Shown here: in pieces, positions 1 through 10,007 of the stretch
Layout: each line of letters opens with the position of its first letter
Numbering within the stretch: the first letter of the stretch is position 1
Source of the DNA: Certhia americana
Lineage: Eukaryota > Chordata > Aves > Passeriformes > Certhiidae
Direction: 5' to 3'
DNA length: 64,000 nt
Assembly: GCA_018697195.1 (NCBI GenBank)
Contig: CM031858.1
Coordinates: forward strand, 130,123,765 to 130,187,764
Position numbers and translations under genes: made by a program
The notes under the pieces: model-generated
What the model was told of the DNA's origin: nothing
Database searches by the model: none
Seen by the model: the letters and a program-made list of their open reading frames with translations, nothing else

Positions 1-250
1 TTCGTGTTTTTATTTTATTCTGTTTTTTTTTTTTTGTTTCTTTTTTAGAGTATTTTTTTTTTTTTCGTTTTTTAATTTTTTTTTGTTTTTTTTTTTTTGT
101 TTCTATTAATATTTTGTGCATATATTTTATTATTTTATTATTTTTATTTTTCGTATTTTTTTTTTTTTTTTTTTTTTATTTTTTTTTTTTATTTTTTTTT
201 TTTTTTATTTTTTTTTTTTTTTTTGTTTTTTTTTTTTTTCTACCTAAAAA
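1..250. repeat. T-rich low-complexity stretch at the window edge
   Basis: Almost pure T runs of 8 to 25 bases are broken by isolated A, G and C. The only reading frame through it is a string of phenylalanines and is meaningless. It could be a real pyrimidine-rich tract or an unpolished homopolymer region. The irregular run lengths favour sequencing or assembly noise at a difficult site. Confidence 0.85.
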
Positions 251-559
251 GAAAAAATAAAAATAATAAACAAGAAAACCCTGTCCTTTAAAATAAAATC
301 AACAGCGCTCTTGTACTTGAGCCATTGAGTTTGTCAGGGGAAGGGCGGATGCAGGGTTTTTCTTTTTGGTCAGAAAAACTTGTTTTCAGTCGTACCTTAA
401 TGTGAACGAATGCATCTCAGGCTCCATGTCACTCATTTGTTATAAGTCCAGCTGCCTTCCTCTTTGATATTCACATTTTTTTTAAAACTGCTTCATACAG
501 TCCAAACGAGAAATAATAACAATAAACGTTAAAATAACAACAATAAACCCCAACAAAAA
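251..559. other. A/T-rich spacer before CpG island 1
   Basis: The sequence is ordinary non-coding in composition and ends in an A-rich stretch (about 505-570) with AATAATAACAATAAA-like wording. I see no exon, RNA gene or repeat that I can name. Confidence 0.5.
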
Positions 560-620
560 CCAAAACCAGCCGGAGGGGAAATGAACACCTCCCGCCGTGG
601 TCAGCGAGGATTATTGCAAA

Positions 621-781
621 ATGGCTCCTCGAAGACGGAGGATCTCCGCGGCCGCGTGGGACCGGACGGCGGGGGGGTCCGCGGGCCCCGCCGGGCTCCC
701 CGGCGGGGGAGTAGGGAGGAGGCGGCGCCCGAGGAAGGCAGAGGAAGGATGGGGGCACAACAACAGGCCTCGGGGCGGGCG
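621..781 (+). CDS. Possible short first coding exon, unidentified
   Basis: An ATG at 621 sits in good context (A at -3, G at +4) inside a YY1-like element. It opens a frame beginning MAPRRRRISAAAWD that continues to a donor-like GGGCG|GTGAGC at 781/782. The rest of the exon product would be arginine-, glycine- and alanine-rich (GGVGRRRRPRKAEEGW near its end). YY1 sites overlapping start codons are a known arrangement. I do not recognise the protein, and arginine/glycine runs are expected by chance in a CpG island. A matching downstream exon is not visible, so this is a weak candidate. Confidence 0.2.
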
Positions 782-900
782 GTGAGCGCGGCCTCGCCGG
801 CTGCGGCTGGCCGGGGTCCGCGCCGCGGGTGCGCTTGGGGCTGGGGGGTTCGGGCCCCTCCCCGCCGCCACCGGCACCGGGGGGCTCGCCGCCGGGACAC

Positions 901-907
901 ACTTACA
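901..907 (-). other. Candidate splice donor of a minus-strand first exon
   Basis: ACTTAC on the plus strand (901-906) reads as a perfect GTAAGT donor on the minus strand, preceded by CCAGGAT, which ends the putative exon at 907. Exon 1 would start somewhere in about 1300-2050, below the minus-strand CCAAT and GC boxes. No frame entering this donor begins with an in-frame ATG in good context, so the exon may be 5'UTR only. The rest of the gene would lie to the left of the window. Confidence 0.4.
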
Positions 908-3900
908 TCCTGGCGAAGCCCGCACCGCTCTCCCGCAAGCCCGCCCGGCGGGGGCTCCGCCGCCACCAGCACCCGCAGTCCTTGCCCCGCTCACGGCCGC
1001 CGCTCGTCCCCGCCGGCTACTGCAGGGGCTGCCCCGCGCCGCCTCCGCCTCGCCGTTCCGCGCCGCCGCCCCCGCAGATGCGCTGCCGGCTGGAGGCCGC
1101 GGATGCCCTGCTGCCGCCGCCGCCCCGCCAGCTGCAGCAGCCGAACGGCTTCTTTGATGAGGTTGCCGGAAAGGATGAGGCTGCTGAGAAGGAGCCGGTG
1201 CGGGTCCTCCTCCTCGCCGGCCGTCCGCCCGGCCCCGGCGAGGCGGCTTCCCTCGGCGGGCGGCGCTCCCCAGCAGCCCCTGTCCGCACAGCTGCTTGGT
1301 CACCCGCTGCTGGCCGCTCCGGTCCGGCCGCGGACCTCACCGTTGTTTGCGGTGGCTTGCGCGGGGCCGGTCCCCGCGGCGCCAGCAGCCCGGCCCCGCA
1401 ACCGCCCCCCGGCGCCGCTGCAGCACCGGGGGGGGGGGGGCGGCGATTAGTGGGCGGCGGCGGTCGCGGGCGCTGCCCTGGCCCCAGGTGCTTGTGGGCG
1501 CGGGGCGGCGGCGGCGCCCGCTGGGCGCTTCAGCTGCAGGCACCTCGCCCAGCTGGCCACCAGCGCGTCCACCTCTTTGGAGCCGCCTGTCCCACGCGAC
1601 CGGGCGCTCGCAGCAGCAGGAAGCGCTCGCCCCGGGCGGCACGGATCTCTGGCCGGGTCCACGCCGTGCCCGCAGCCCGCCGCAGCGGGACTTCGGGGCC
1701 GCCGCCCGCCCGCCCGCCCCCGCGCGAGAGGGGCGAGCACCGCGGCTCAGGCCTGCGGTCGCGGCTGGAGCTCGGCCGCTGCGTTGGTTTGTAAAAACAA
1801 TGGGTTGATCGCGCGCGCTGGGCACCTTCCCACGGCGCCCGGCCGGGGGGGGAGCCGGGGCGCCCTCAGGACCAACCGCTCGCCTGCGCTCCCGGGGCGG
1901 CCCACCCCCGAGCGGGGGTGGCTCTGACCAACAGCGCGGAGCGGCTGTTCCGCGCCGCCTGCAGCGACCGGCCGGCGAGGCCGCCCCGCCACCACGCGAG
2001 CGCGCGACACCCCCTATTCCGTCCCCTTTCCCCCCCCCCGTCTGCGCACCGCGTGGACCGGCCCGCTTTCAAACCCCGCACCTCGGGTCTCGGGGGCGGG
2101 GCCGCGGTGATTGGCAGGAGGAGGCGGGGCGGGCGGCTCGGCGGAGGGTCCCGCACCGCGCCGCACCGCCGCTTCGGGACGGTCCGAGCGGAGGGGGCGC
2201 GGGGGGCAGCGGGGAGGGCGAGCGGCGCCCGGTGACCGCCCCGTGACGGCCCGGTGACCGCTCGGCCGGTGCCGCTCCCGCCCCGCCGTTAACGGCCCGC
2301 GGGGCGCCGGTGCGGGCGCGCGCCGGCGCCCCCGTGAGCGCCCGGCGGTTGCGCGCGTGCGGCTCTCCCGCAGCACCGCGCGCCTGGAATCGGGAGCTGG
2401 CGCTTCCCAGCGGAGCGCGCCCGGCCCGCACCGGCCCGTCCGGGAACGGCCGCGGCGCTGCGGTCCCCATCACCCGGCGCAGTCCCCGCAGGGTCCCGTG
2501 CTGGGGTCGCGGCGCGTTCGTACCGCAGCGCCCGGCTCTGGCCGCCCGGTTCGCGCTCGGCGGCCGCCTGTGCCCGGACTGGTATGCCCGCTGCGTGCCC
2601 ACACCTGGCAGCGCATTGGTTTGGGGTTTGATTCCTTAACATAGAAATGCCTTAGGAGCCGTGTTTTGCATCACTAGAATTAGCAGACGTGCAGCGATTC
2701 TGTGCAGGTGTTGTGTCAGGATTTCTCTCAGCCTTCGGTTTACTTCATCACCTGCATCAAGGCTCTGCCTTGTCTCTTCATGTCCCAGTCCCATTCCTTT
2801 GCTTGTTCTGTCACTGCATCATTCAAGCAGGTGCTGAAATTTCTATGATGAGCCTTAAATAAGGTTTTCTGGGTGTTGGAACTCTGGGGACATAGTCCAG
2901 AACACGCTTATTCACGTGACGGGGCATGCGGTCGGCTCCGCTGGGAACAGCTTGTAAAGTGTGAGTTGCTCATAAACATAACTGCTCTCGCCACTGTGCC
3001 CTTGATTAATCAGTAAACAGTTGACAAAGGAGAGGGCATGTCCTTTGGTCCGTTTGTCCTCATGTTCTGCTGAGCCACTTCCACTCGCTTTACAGAGCAA
3101 GAGACGCTGCGCATAAATGCACGTGTTTGTGAACATGCCTGCTATCCGCACGCGGTTCTGGTCACTCCAGTCTAGGCGTCCAAGCCCATTGCTACATCCC
3201 CTGCCTGGATTTATATGAGCTGCGCATAAATCAGGTTACTTAATTACATATTATTTATTCATGTGCATACTTAAGATACCTATACTTTCTTATTTTCAGC
3301 ACCTTTTTGATAACTGTCAAATAAAACTCAGATCACATCTTTTCTACAGGTGATGAAAAAGTGAGATTTTGTTGCCCCCCACCCACCCCAAATATTTTTA
3401 AGAAAACACTTCCACCTTTATTCCTTATTTATGCAGTATCTATTCAAAAGCAATAGAAGCAGGCCTGCATAGATGCAGTGGATGGATCTACTTCAGCTCC
3501 AAGGGAGATCTATATTCAGATCATTTCTGAGTAGGTAATCTGGTATTCTATACAAGCAAAACTGCAATAAAGAGTACAGCTTATTCCAGCCTTTTCTTCT
3601 CCCACAAAAGCAAAATAAGCTATACCAGCAAAAGCTCAGTGCTGCTTGTGATTACATCTACACCTGGGGCTTTCATGAGCCAGGGAATGATAATCGCAAA
3701 TCGTGCTTCATTGCATCCCTAACCGACGGCAGTGCTGGGAAAAGCTCGAAGGATCGTGCAGATCAGTGCCACAGATAGGGAGCTCAGAGCGAAGTCATTA
3801 GCAGAATCCTGATGTCCTCAGATCTTCTTAAATGCAAAATTTTAGTGATGACTGGTTGACAATGGGCTGGGTACCTGCCGAGGGTTTTGGGACTAAGCAT

Positions 3901-6900
3901 ACTGCAAATGTTTACATTGAATGCTACTGATCAGGATTAACAACATGAGATTTATGCACCTTCAGGAGAAGGGGGTTTCAGATTATGTCCTCCTAGAGGA
4001 ATTGGGAACCCCAGCCATTACTCTGGTACTATGTGCTCTTTTCACTGGATGGTGAGAGAAAAGCTAAAATGCTGGAGAAGACAGTATATCCTGTGTCTGT
4101 GGTTCTCCCTCAAAGATTGATTTATGTGGGAAAACTGTACCAAAGAGGGCTCAATATGAATTTACATCATAACCATATCTGTGGAATGGATCTCAGTCTG
4201 TCAGCACCCAGAGACCTCTCTGGAATTAAACCCAAATCCATCCAGGGGCAGATCTAAACTGTTTGCAGCCATTATCAGACATTCCTGGCAGAAATTCTAC
4301 AGCAATTCGGGAACAGGTAGCTGTTTGCTAGAGCCTCTCCGTAGAAATGAGAACAACAGTGGGTTTTGTAATAAAGGGGCTGTAATAGGTGTCCTGATGC
4401 AGAGTTTGTCAGCTTAAGTGACAGGGTTGACTGCCAGGTCAGCCCCAAAGAAGCTGAGGCCTCGTTAGTTTTAACTATCAGGTCATTTAGCCAAAGTCCT
4501 GAGTAAGCTATAGCTTACTCACTGTATTCTCTTTTTAATTAGGAGCATCACAGCCTGGCTATCATACTTGGTCTTCTACCGCTGGAGTCATCTCTGACAT
4601 CGTGCTCTGCAGCACTGCTTTTACTTTAGCAGTTTTACCACAGTAATTGCAATTTTAAAAATCCCCAAAACCCCGAAGTAGTAAGGATAGGGGAAGTTTC
4701 TTTTTGAAATAATAGTACTAAAGGAGTTGCAAAACTGTTGACAAAATTTTTCTGACCTCTGACAGTATTTTTCTGAGCAGAAATTTGAAATTTCTGAGCA
4801 CACAATTTGATATGTTGCTGCTATTCTTTTTTTTTCCAGATGCATTTCTGAGAAGCATGGTCTGCTTCTCTTCTGGGATTCCCAAAATTCTCATGGCAAC
4901 TTGTCATCTAAGTCATTCTACTAGCAAGGCAATACAGCTGAGAATAGTGATTGGTCCCTTTTTATGATTATTGTTCACTTGCATTTTCATTTTATTTGCT
5001 CAAATATTTAGAAAACAGTTTTTAAGATACTTTTAGTAATACTTGTCTTTCAGATACTCATAGCAGAGGACAAAATTTGAGTTTCATAAGCAACTATTAA
5101 TTATATTATGTGTCCATCTATAAAAATTTGACACAATTTCATTGTGTTTCCTGAAGATCCATTTTAATTTCAGAATATAAAGGTCAAATTATTTATTTTA
5201 CCTTTTGTATTGATCCTGACAACATGGACAACTGCATGTGAATTCTGAGCTTTAAACCTATTAAAGACAGAGAAAGAAAACCCTTTAATCCTTTAAAGTC
5301 TGCAGTCCAGTGTAATCTCAGTCCTTTGACTACATGTATGTGTTCAGGAACATGCAGGTGTTCTAATCTGTTATGGAGATCCTGTAACCCAGTCAATGTG
5401 AAAATCATAAATAATGCTTCATGTATGCAGGTGTTTACATTTCAAACCCTTTTGCCAGAGCTGCCTGATCCATGATCTCAGACTTTGGCGTGTGTAGAAA
5501 AAATCAGGTTGATAAATTCATGATAGAGACTATGTAGTGTTGCATCACAGTGTTAAAGTATTTATAGTATTGTTTACAAAACAGTAAGAGAGCTTTGAAC
5601 TGGGTGAACCCAGTGACTAGGAGGTCCTTTCCAGTCCTTTCTTTTTGCAGGCGTTTCTCACATCCTTTTTTTTTTTCTGCAGAAACTTCTGTCGTAATTG
5701 GTAAACATGTAGAGCTTCTCTTCATAACAGTAGTGTCAATGAAGGATGCTTGTGTGAAGTAAATTAATTTCCTGTGCACACTTCAAATGCAGAATGGGGA
5801 AAGGCCAGAACTCCATCCAAATAAGACAAGTTTAGATTTCCTAATAATTGTTTTGTAATCTGCATTTATAATAGATTTCCAAGAACAAAAGACATTCCTT
5901 TAGAAACAACTGAAGTTGCTAAGTGACATGTATTTACTGTGTCATAACTTGCAAAAGTCAAGCACATTAAAACAAGAGCTTTAATAAGCAGAAGTGTCAT
6001 GAACTCACCTTGACTCCCAGGGTAAATATAAACCTGTTGGCCGACAGCTTTACATATTTTGGGATGCCCAGTCTGAGATCTTAATGAAAACAGGAAACAT
6101 TAATTGTTTTAGAAAATACATAATTTCACTCTTAAGGAATTGAAATATACATACTTTGTCCCAATGGAAGCTTGGGACTTGTTTCTTTCATGTATTGTTT
6201 CTGTTTATCCTCATTCAATTACCTAAGAATTTGCATGTAGGGATACTGCTTCCTAACAAGGCTGGAAAGTATGCTGTCAGTTGTGAGGCTGTTACTTCTT
6301 TTTGCTGAAGTTGTCACTGTTTCTTTTATCTTTTAGATACAAAAAACCATCTCCAGTCTTTTGGGGAAAGCAAAAAGCTGGCAACTTCTTCTGTCTTCTC
6401 ACCTTCTTCTAGTGTCTGACACACCAAACTGCTGTATTTCACCTTGTCCAAGCAATCAGAACACAGGGCCCCTTTGGAGGGACTACAGTAGCATTTCTTT
6501 GGCCTGAGAAGCTGATCCTTCTCTTTCCCTAAGCTGCAAAAGCTCTTCTTCTTCTTTCGATACACACAAGATGCAGTCAATGCCTTGTGCCTGCAGCAAA
6601 TGTGCAGAGGTGGACAGTGTGAAGGAATTTCTTCCGAGGAGTGCATTGAGCTACCTGTTCATTAGGAGCTGCCAGCTTGCCTTGCACAACAGCCTCTGCT
6701 AGTTTAGGAATGAGACAGGAGGCGTGGGAAAGGAGCCTACAGACGTCTCAGGGATGCACTAAACTATGGGGCAACCAAGTCTTTGTTTGTTTATTCAAAT
6801 AATTGACTCACTTCCAGCTTTCCTAATAACTGGAATATGTTTAATGGTAACCCGTATTATAAGTAATGAGACAGTGTAATCCATTGTGTGGGCTCATAGG

Positions 6901-7287
6901 TTTTCCATACAGGCAGTTTCTGAGAATAATTTCCATTTGTTCAGTCTTTTCAAATATTGAAATATAGGAAGCAGAGGTGAAAACAATATATTGAACCACT
7001 CCTAAAATGTCATTGAATGGACTTTAGGAGCATCTCTTAAAAAATACCAGATTCAAGAGAAAAGCCCTTTCACCTTTTGTCAAAATACCCTGCACATTTC
7101 TGTGTGTCCTGACAAAATCCCTGTGTTTGTTTCTACACCTTCAATTGGTAATTGTTAACCAGATATGTCTCTTGACAGTTTTGTTAAAACAAGCATACCT
7201 ACAGAGAATACTGAAAAGCCATGATCAATAAACTAGTATACAATGATTACAAGTAATGCGTCTCACTCAGCATGTAGGGCAAAAAGG

Positions 7288-7305
7288 AAAAAAAAAAAAA
7301 AAAAA
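7288..7305. repeat. Poly-A run (18)
   Basis: Uninterrupted A18 after AAAAAGG. No adjacent retrotransposed gene copy or target-site duplication is evident, so it is treated as a simple repeat. Confidence 0.9.
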
Positions 7306-7695
7306 GCCTCTTGTCTAATTATATTTGAAGCAGACTTGTCTAAAATTAAGGGAGCACTTGTCCCACAAGGACTGCAGCCAATTCCCCTGAATCAATGGAA
7401 CCTGGACAGGACTGCCAGCTTTCCTCATTGAAATTCCTCCTTCAAGCATACTTTTGGCATTAAGCCATTAGAAAAAGGTGACTGTTACTTAAAAAGAAAA
7501 ATGAAGACCAGGCACCACCTGAGATCTGACAGCTCCTTCTTGGTTTGAGTCTGTGCTGTTAGTGCAATGCAGGCCCTGGATTTGCTCCTCACAGAAGCGT
7601 GATCAACCTTCAGGTAAGAAATCACTCAGGGCAGCTATGGTGCTTATAGATGTGGTCACATTTCCTTCTTTTGCTCCCTGATCACAGCTCATCGT

Positions 7696-7749
7696 CTTTT
7701 TCTTTTTTTTTTTCTTTTTTTTTTTTCTTTTTTTTTTTCTTTTTTTTTT
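7696..7749. repeat. C(T)10-12 pyrimidine microsatellite
   Basis: C residues at 7702, 7714, 7727 and 7739 are separated by 10 to 12 T, giving a near 12-bp periodic polypyrimidine tract. The phenylalanine-rich frame across it is an artefact. Confidence 0.9.
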
Positions 7750-8136
7750 GCGGTATTACTCATCTCATTGTGAATTCCTCAGTTTTCCTTCTTAATCTAA
7801 TCATGCAGAGCACTGTAACGTTCACTTGTGGTACTCAGTATGATATTTAATCTCTGCCATTATTCCCTGTGAGAGAGATTAGTAAAAGATTTTAAAACCA
7901 ACAAACTCCATATCCGTTTCTTTCAAGACTTATTAGCCCTTTAAAACAAGACAGATAGACCTAGCTTCTTGAAACACCTTTCCTTCTTCTCTTTAAAAAT
8001 ATTACGCCCATGACAGCCTGATTCCACTGCACATGCTCCTTTCTGTTTTACCTAAAATAGTCCTTTTGATCTGCTTACAGTCCTTTTTTAATTTTCTTTT
8101 TTCCTCCAGTAACTTCTAAATATCCAAACATATTTC

Positions 8137-8656
8137 ATAGAATCATGTCATGGTTTGGATTGGAATGGACCTTAAAGATAATCTAGTTGCAACCCCCCTA
8201 CTGTGGCCAGGAATGCCTTCCATTAGATCTGGTTGCTCAGAGTTCCATGCAACTTGGCCTTGAACACTTCCAGGGATGGGGGATCCACAACTTTTCTGCC
8301 CAACCTGTGGGCAGTGTTTCACTACCCTCACAGAAAAAAATTTCTTCTTAGTATCCAATCTAAACTTAGGCTCTTTCAGTTCAAAGCCATTCCCCCTTGT
8401 CCTGTCACTACCCTGGTCATAAGTCCCTCTCCAGCATTGTTTTACACCTCCTTGAGGTCCTGGACAAGCCTGTCCTCACAGGAGAGGTACTCCAGCCCTC
8501 CAGACATGTTTATGAGCTGCCTCTGGAGTCACTTCAACAGGTCTACATCTTTCTTGTGTTTGGGGGACCCAGAGCTGGTTGCCATACTCTGGGTGGGGTC
8601 TCACAAGAGTGGAATAGAGGGGCGGGATCACCTTCTTTGATCTGCTGGTTGGAATG
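8137..8656 (-). mobile_element. CR1 LINE fragment (3' end), minus strand
   Basis: The left edge reads TCATAGAATCATG, the reverse complement of the CR1 terminal repeat. The body has the usual CR1 3' wording in reverse: a GACCTTAAAGAT-type block, a CAACCTGTGGGCAG-type block, and CTCCTTGAGGTCC near 8447. It covers only the last part of ORF2 plus the 3'UTR, about 520 bases, the typical 5' truncation of CR1. Frames in it are interrupted, so it is not active. It lies 550 bases from another minus-strand CR1, but the two belong to visibly different subfamilies. Confidence 0.88.
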
Positions 8657-9204
8657 TGAAGAAGTGGCTTATTTCGAGGGGGTTGGGGGTTTTTGTTCCT
8701 CTGTCTGCGTATTTTATCTTCCAGCCATCTATTAGGTTAGCCTAATTTTCCCTTTTTAAAATCAGGCCTACATATTAAGACAGTGAATTTCCCAATAGAA
8801 AAGTCAAGAAACAACACCCATATATTACTACACAGTAATAATTCCCATCACATTAACAACTGTGTTTTCCTGTATGTTTTGTTTAGGGCTAAATTCACCC
8901 TCAGTGGATAATGTAAAACAGCCCTTTATGTTGCAAACCTTTCAGCATATACTATTCATCATAATAGATTTCATTATATCCTTGGATGCTATTATACATG
9001 CATAATTTAGAGTAAGTATCACAGGTCATGTCGCTTACCTCCTTCTGGTGTGGGGATCTCAAGACTTTTGTATAAAAATATCTTTAGCTCCCAATAAGAG
9101 ACATGAAGAATGTTCTTGCCTCATTCAATTTTCCTCTCTCCAGGGTCCTGCTGAACCACCACAGTTCACATGGCACGCACATAAACTGTCCATGATTTTA
9201 AATT
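8657..9204. other. Spacer between two CR1 copies
   Basis: AT-rich unique sequence with no recognised feature. Confidence 0.5.
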
Positions 9205-9965
9205 ATAGAATCATAGAATACAGGTTGGGAAGAAGTGACCTCAAGGAACATTTCATCGCACCTTTCTTGGTAAAAGCACAGTCTAGGCAAGATGGCCCAA
9301 CACACTGGCAGACAAATCTCAGGATTTGTCTTACGTTATTGGGGAGATTATTCCAATAGCTGATTGTTCTCAGTGTGAAAAGTTTTCCTTGTGTGAGTAG
9401 TTGTAACTTCCCCAGGAGTAACTTGTACCCAACACCCTCTGACTTCTTCATGTGACTCCTTGTAAAAAGGGAGTCTCCATCTTCACTTTAAATAGTGGAA
9501 CATGGTGAGGCAGTCTCCACTAAGCCTTCTTTTCTCAAGGCTGAACAAACCCTGTTCTCTCAGCCTTTGCCCCTGTCACCAGCTTCCCAGTCATTTGATC
9601 ATTTTTGTGGCACTTCTCTGAACCTTCTCCAGCCAGTCTACAGCTTTTCTGCACAGCAGGGACCAAAACTGAGCACAGAATTCCAGTGTGGCCTGATAAG
9701 CCCTGAGCGGAGTGGGACAATAACTTCTGGATCTCTGCTGGTGATGCCCTTGTGGATGCATCAGCCTGGATTTTTGTCTTCATGGCTGGGGGCCCAGTGG
9801 TGCTGGTGCAGACAGAGGTGAAGGAAGTGTTGAGAACCTCTGCCTTTTCAGCATTGTCAGTGACAAAGTCACCTCTCTTATCAGTGGGATAGTATTTTCT
9901 TTCTCTTTCTTGTTGTTTATGTATCTGAAGAACCGTTTCTTTTAGTTTTGAGCAGACTAAGAAGC
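9205..9965 (-). mobile_element. CR1 LINE fragment with internal deletion, minus strand
   Basis: The 3' end (plus-strand 9205) begins ATAGAATCATAGAATAC. Reading the minus strand, the ORF2 C-terminal signature is present at about 9450-9330: GYKLLLG, then FT, RTIS and WNNLP, followed by diverged 3'UTR. The upstream part (about 9900-9780 minus) has the linker between endonuclease and reverse transcriptase (GDFVTDNAEKAEVLNTSF). Between them the reverse-transcriptase core, including the catalytic FADD block, is missing. This copy therefore joins an ORF2 linker directly to ORF2 C-terminal sequence. Frames are broken and it cannot be functional. Confidence 0.85.
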
Positions 9966-9974
9966 ACACAGTTA

Positions 9975-10007
9975 CAATTAATTAATTAATTAGTTAATTT
10001 TAATTTT
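9975..10007. repeat. (ATTA)n simple repeat
   Basis: ATTAATTAATTAATTAGTTAA and a degenerate continuation, immediately beyond the 5' end of the minus-strand CR1. Confidence 0.85.

Larger units (their letters stand above)
560..2640. promoter_or_regulatory. CpG island 1: promoter and first-exon region
   Basis: About 2 kb of very GC- and CpG-rich DNA stands out sharply from AT-rich flanks. CCAAT boxes read on the minus strand at 2110-2114 and 2615-2619 (ATTGG on plus). A double GC box (Sp1/KLF type) lies at 2123-2136, and an NRF1-like GCGCGCGTGCGG at about 2351-2362. A YY1-like AAAATGGC sits at 618-625. These are standard elements of vertebrate CpG-island promoters. Splice donors on each strand (901-906 minus, 782-787 plus) suggest first exons, possibly of a divergent pair. 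The dominant gene probably runs leftwards out of the window. I could not identify it, because the many long frames here are overlapping GC-rich chance frames without a family signature. Confidence 0.8.
2641..8136. other. Non-coding span, no exon recognised
   Basis: The DNA is AT-moderate with stop codons throughout. The longest frames are about 60-106 codons and lack family signatures or splice context. The only named structures are simple repeats at 7288-7305 (A18) and 7696-7749 (C/T tract). It is either the intergenic flank of CpG island 1 or an intron of a rightward transcript. Confidence 0.6.

Noticed and set aside
471..1825. Overlapping 100 to 320 codon frames in CpG island 1
   Set aside because: All six frames stay open because GC-rich DNA has few stops; none shows a conserved domain, and several overlap one another on both strands.
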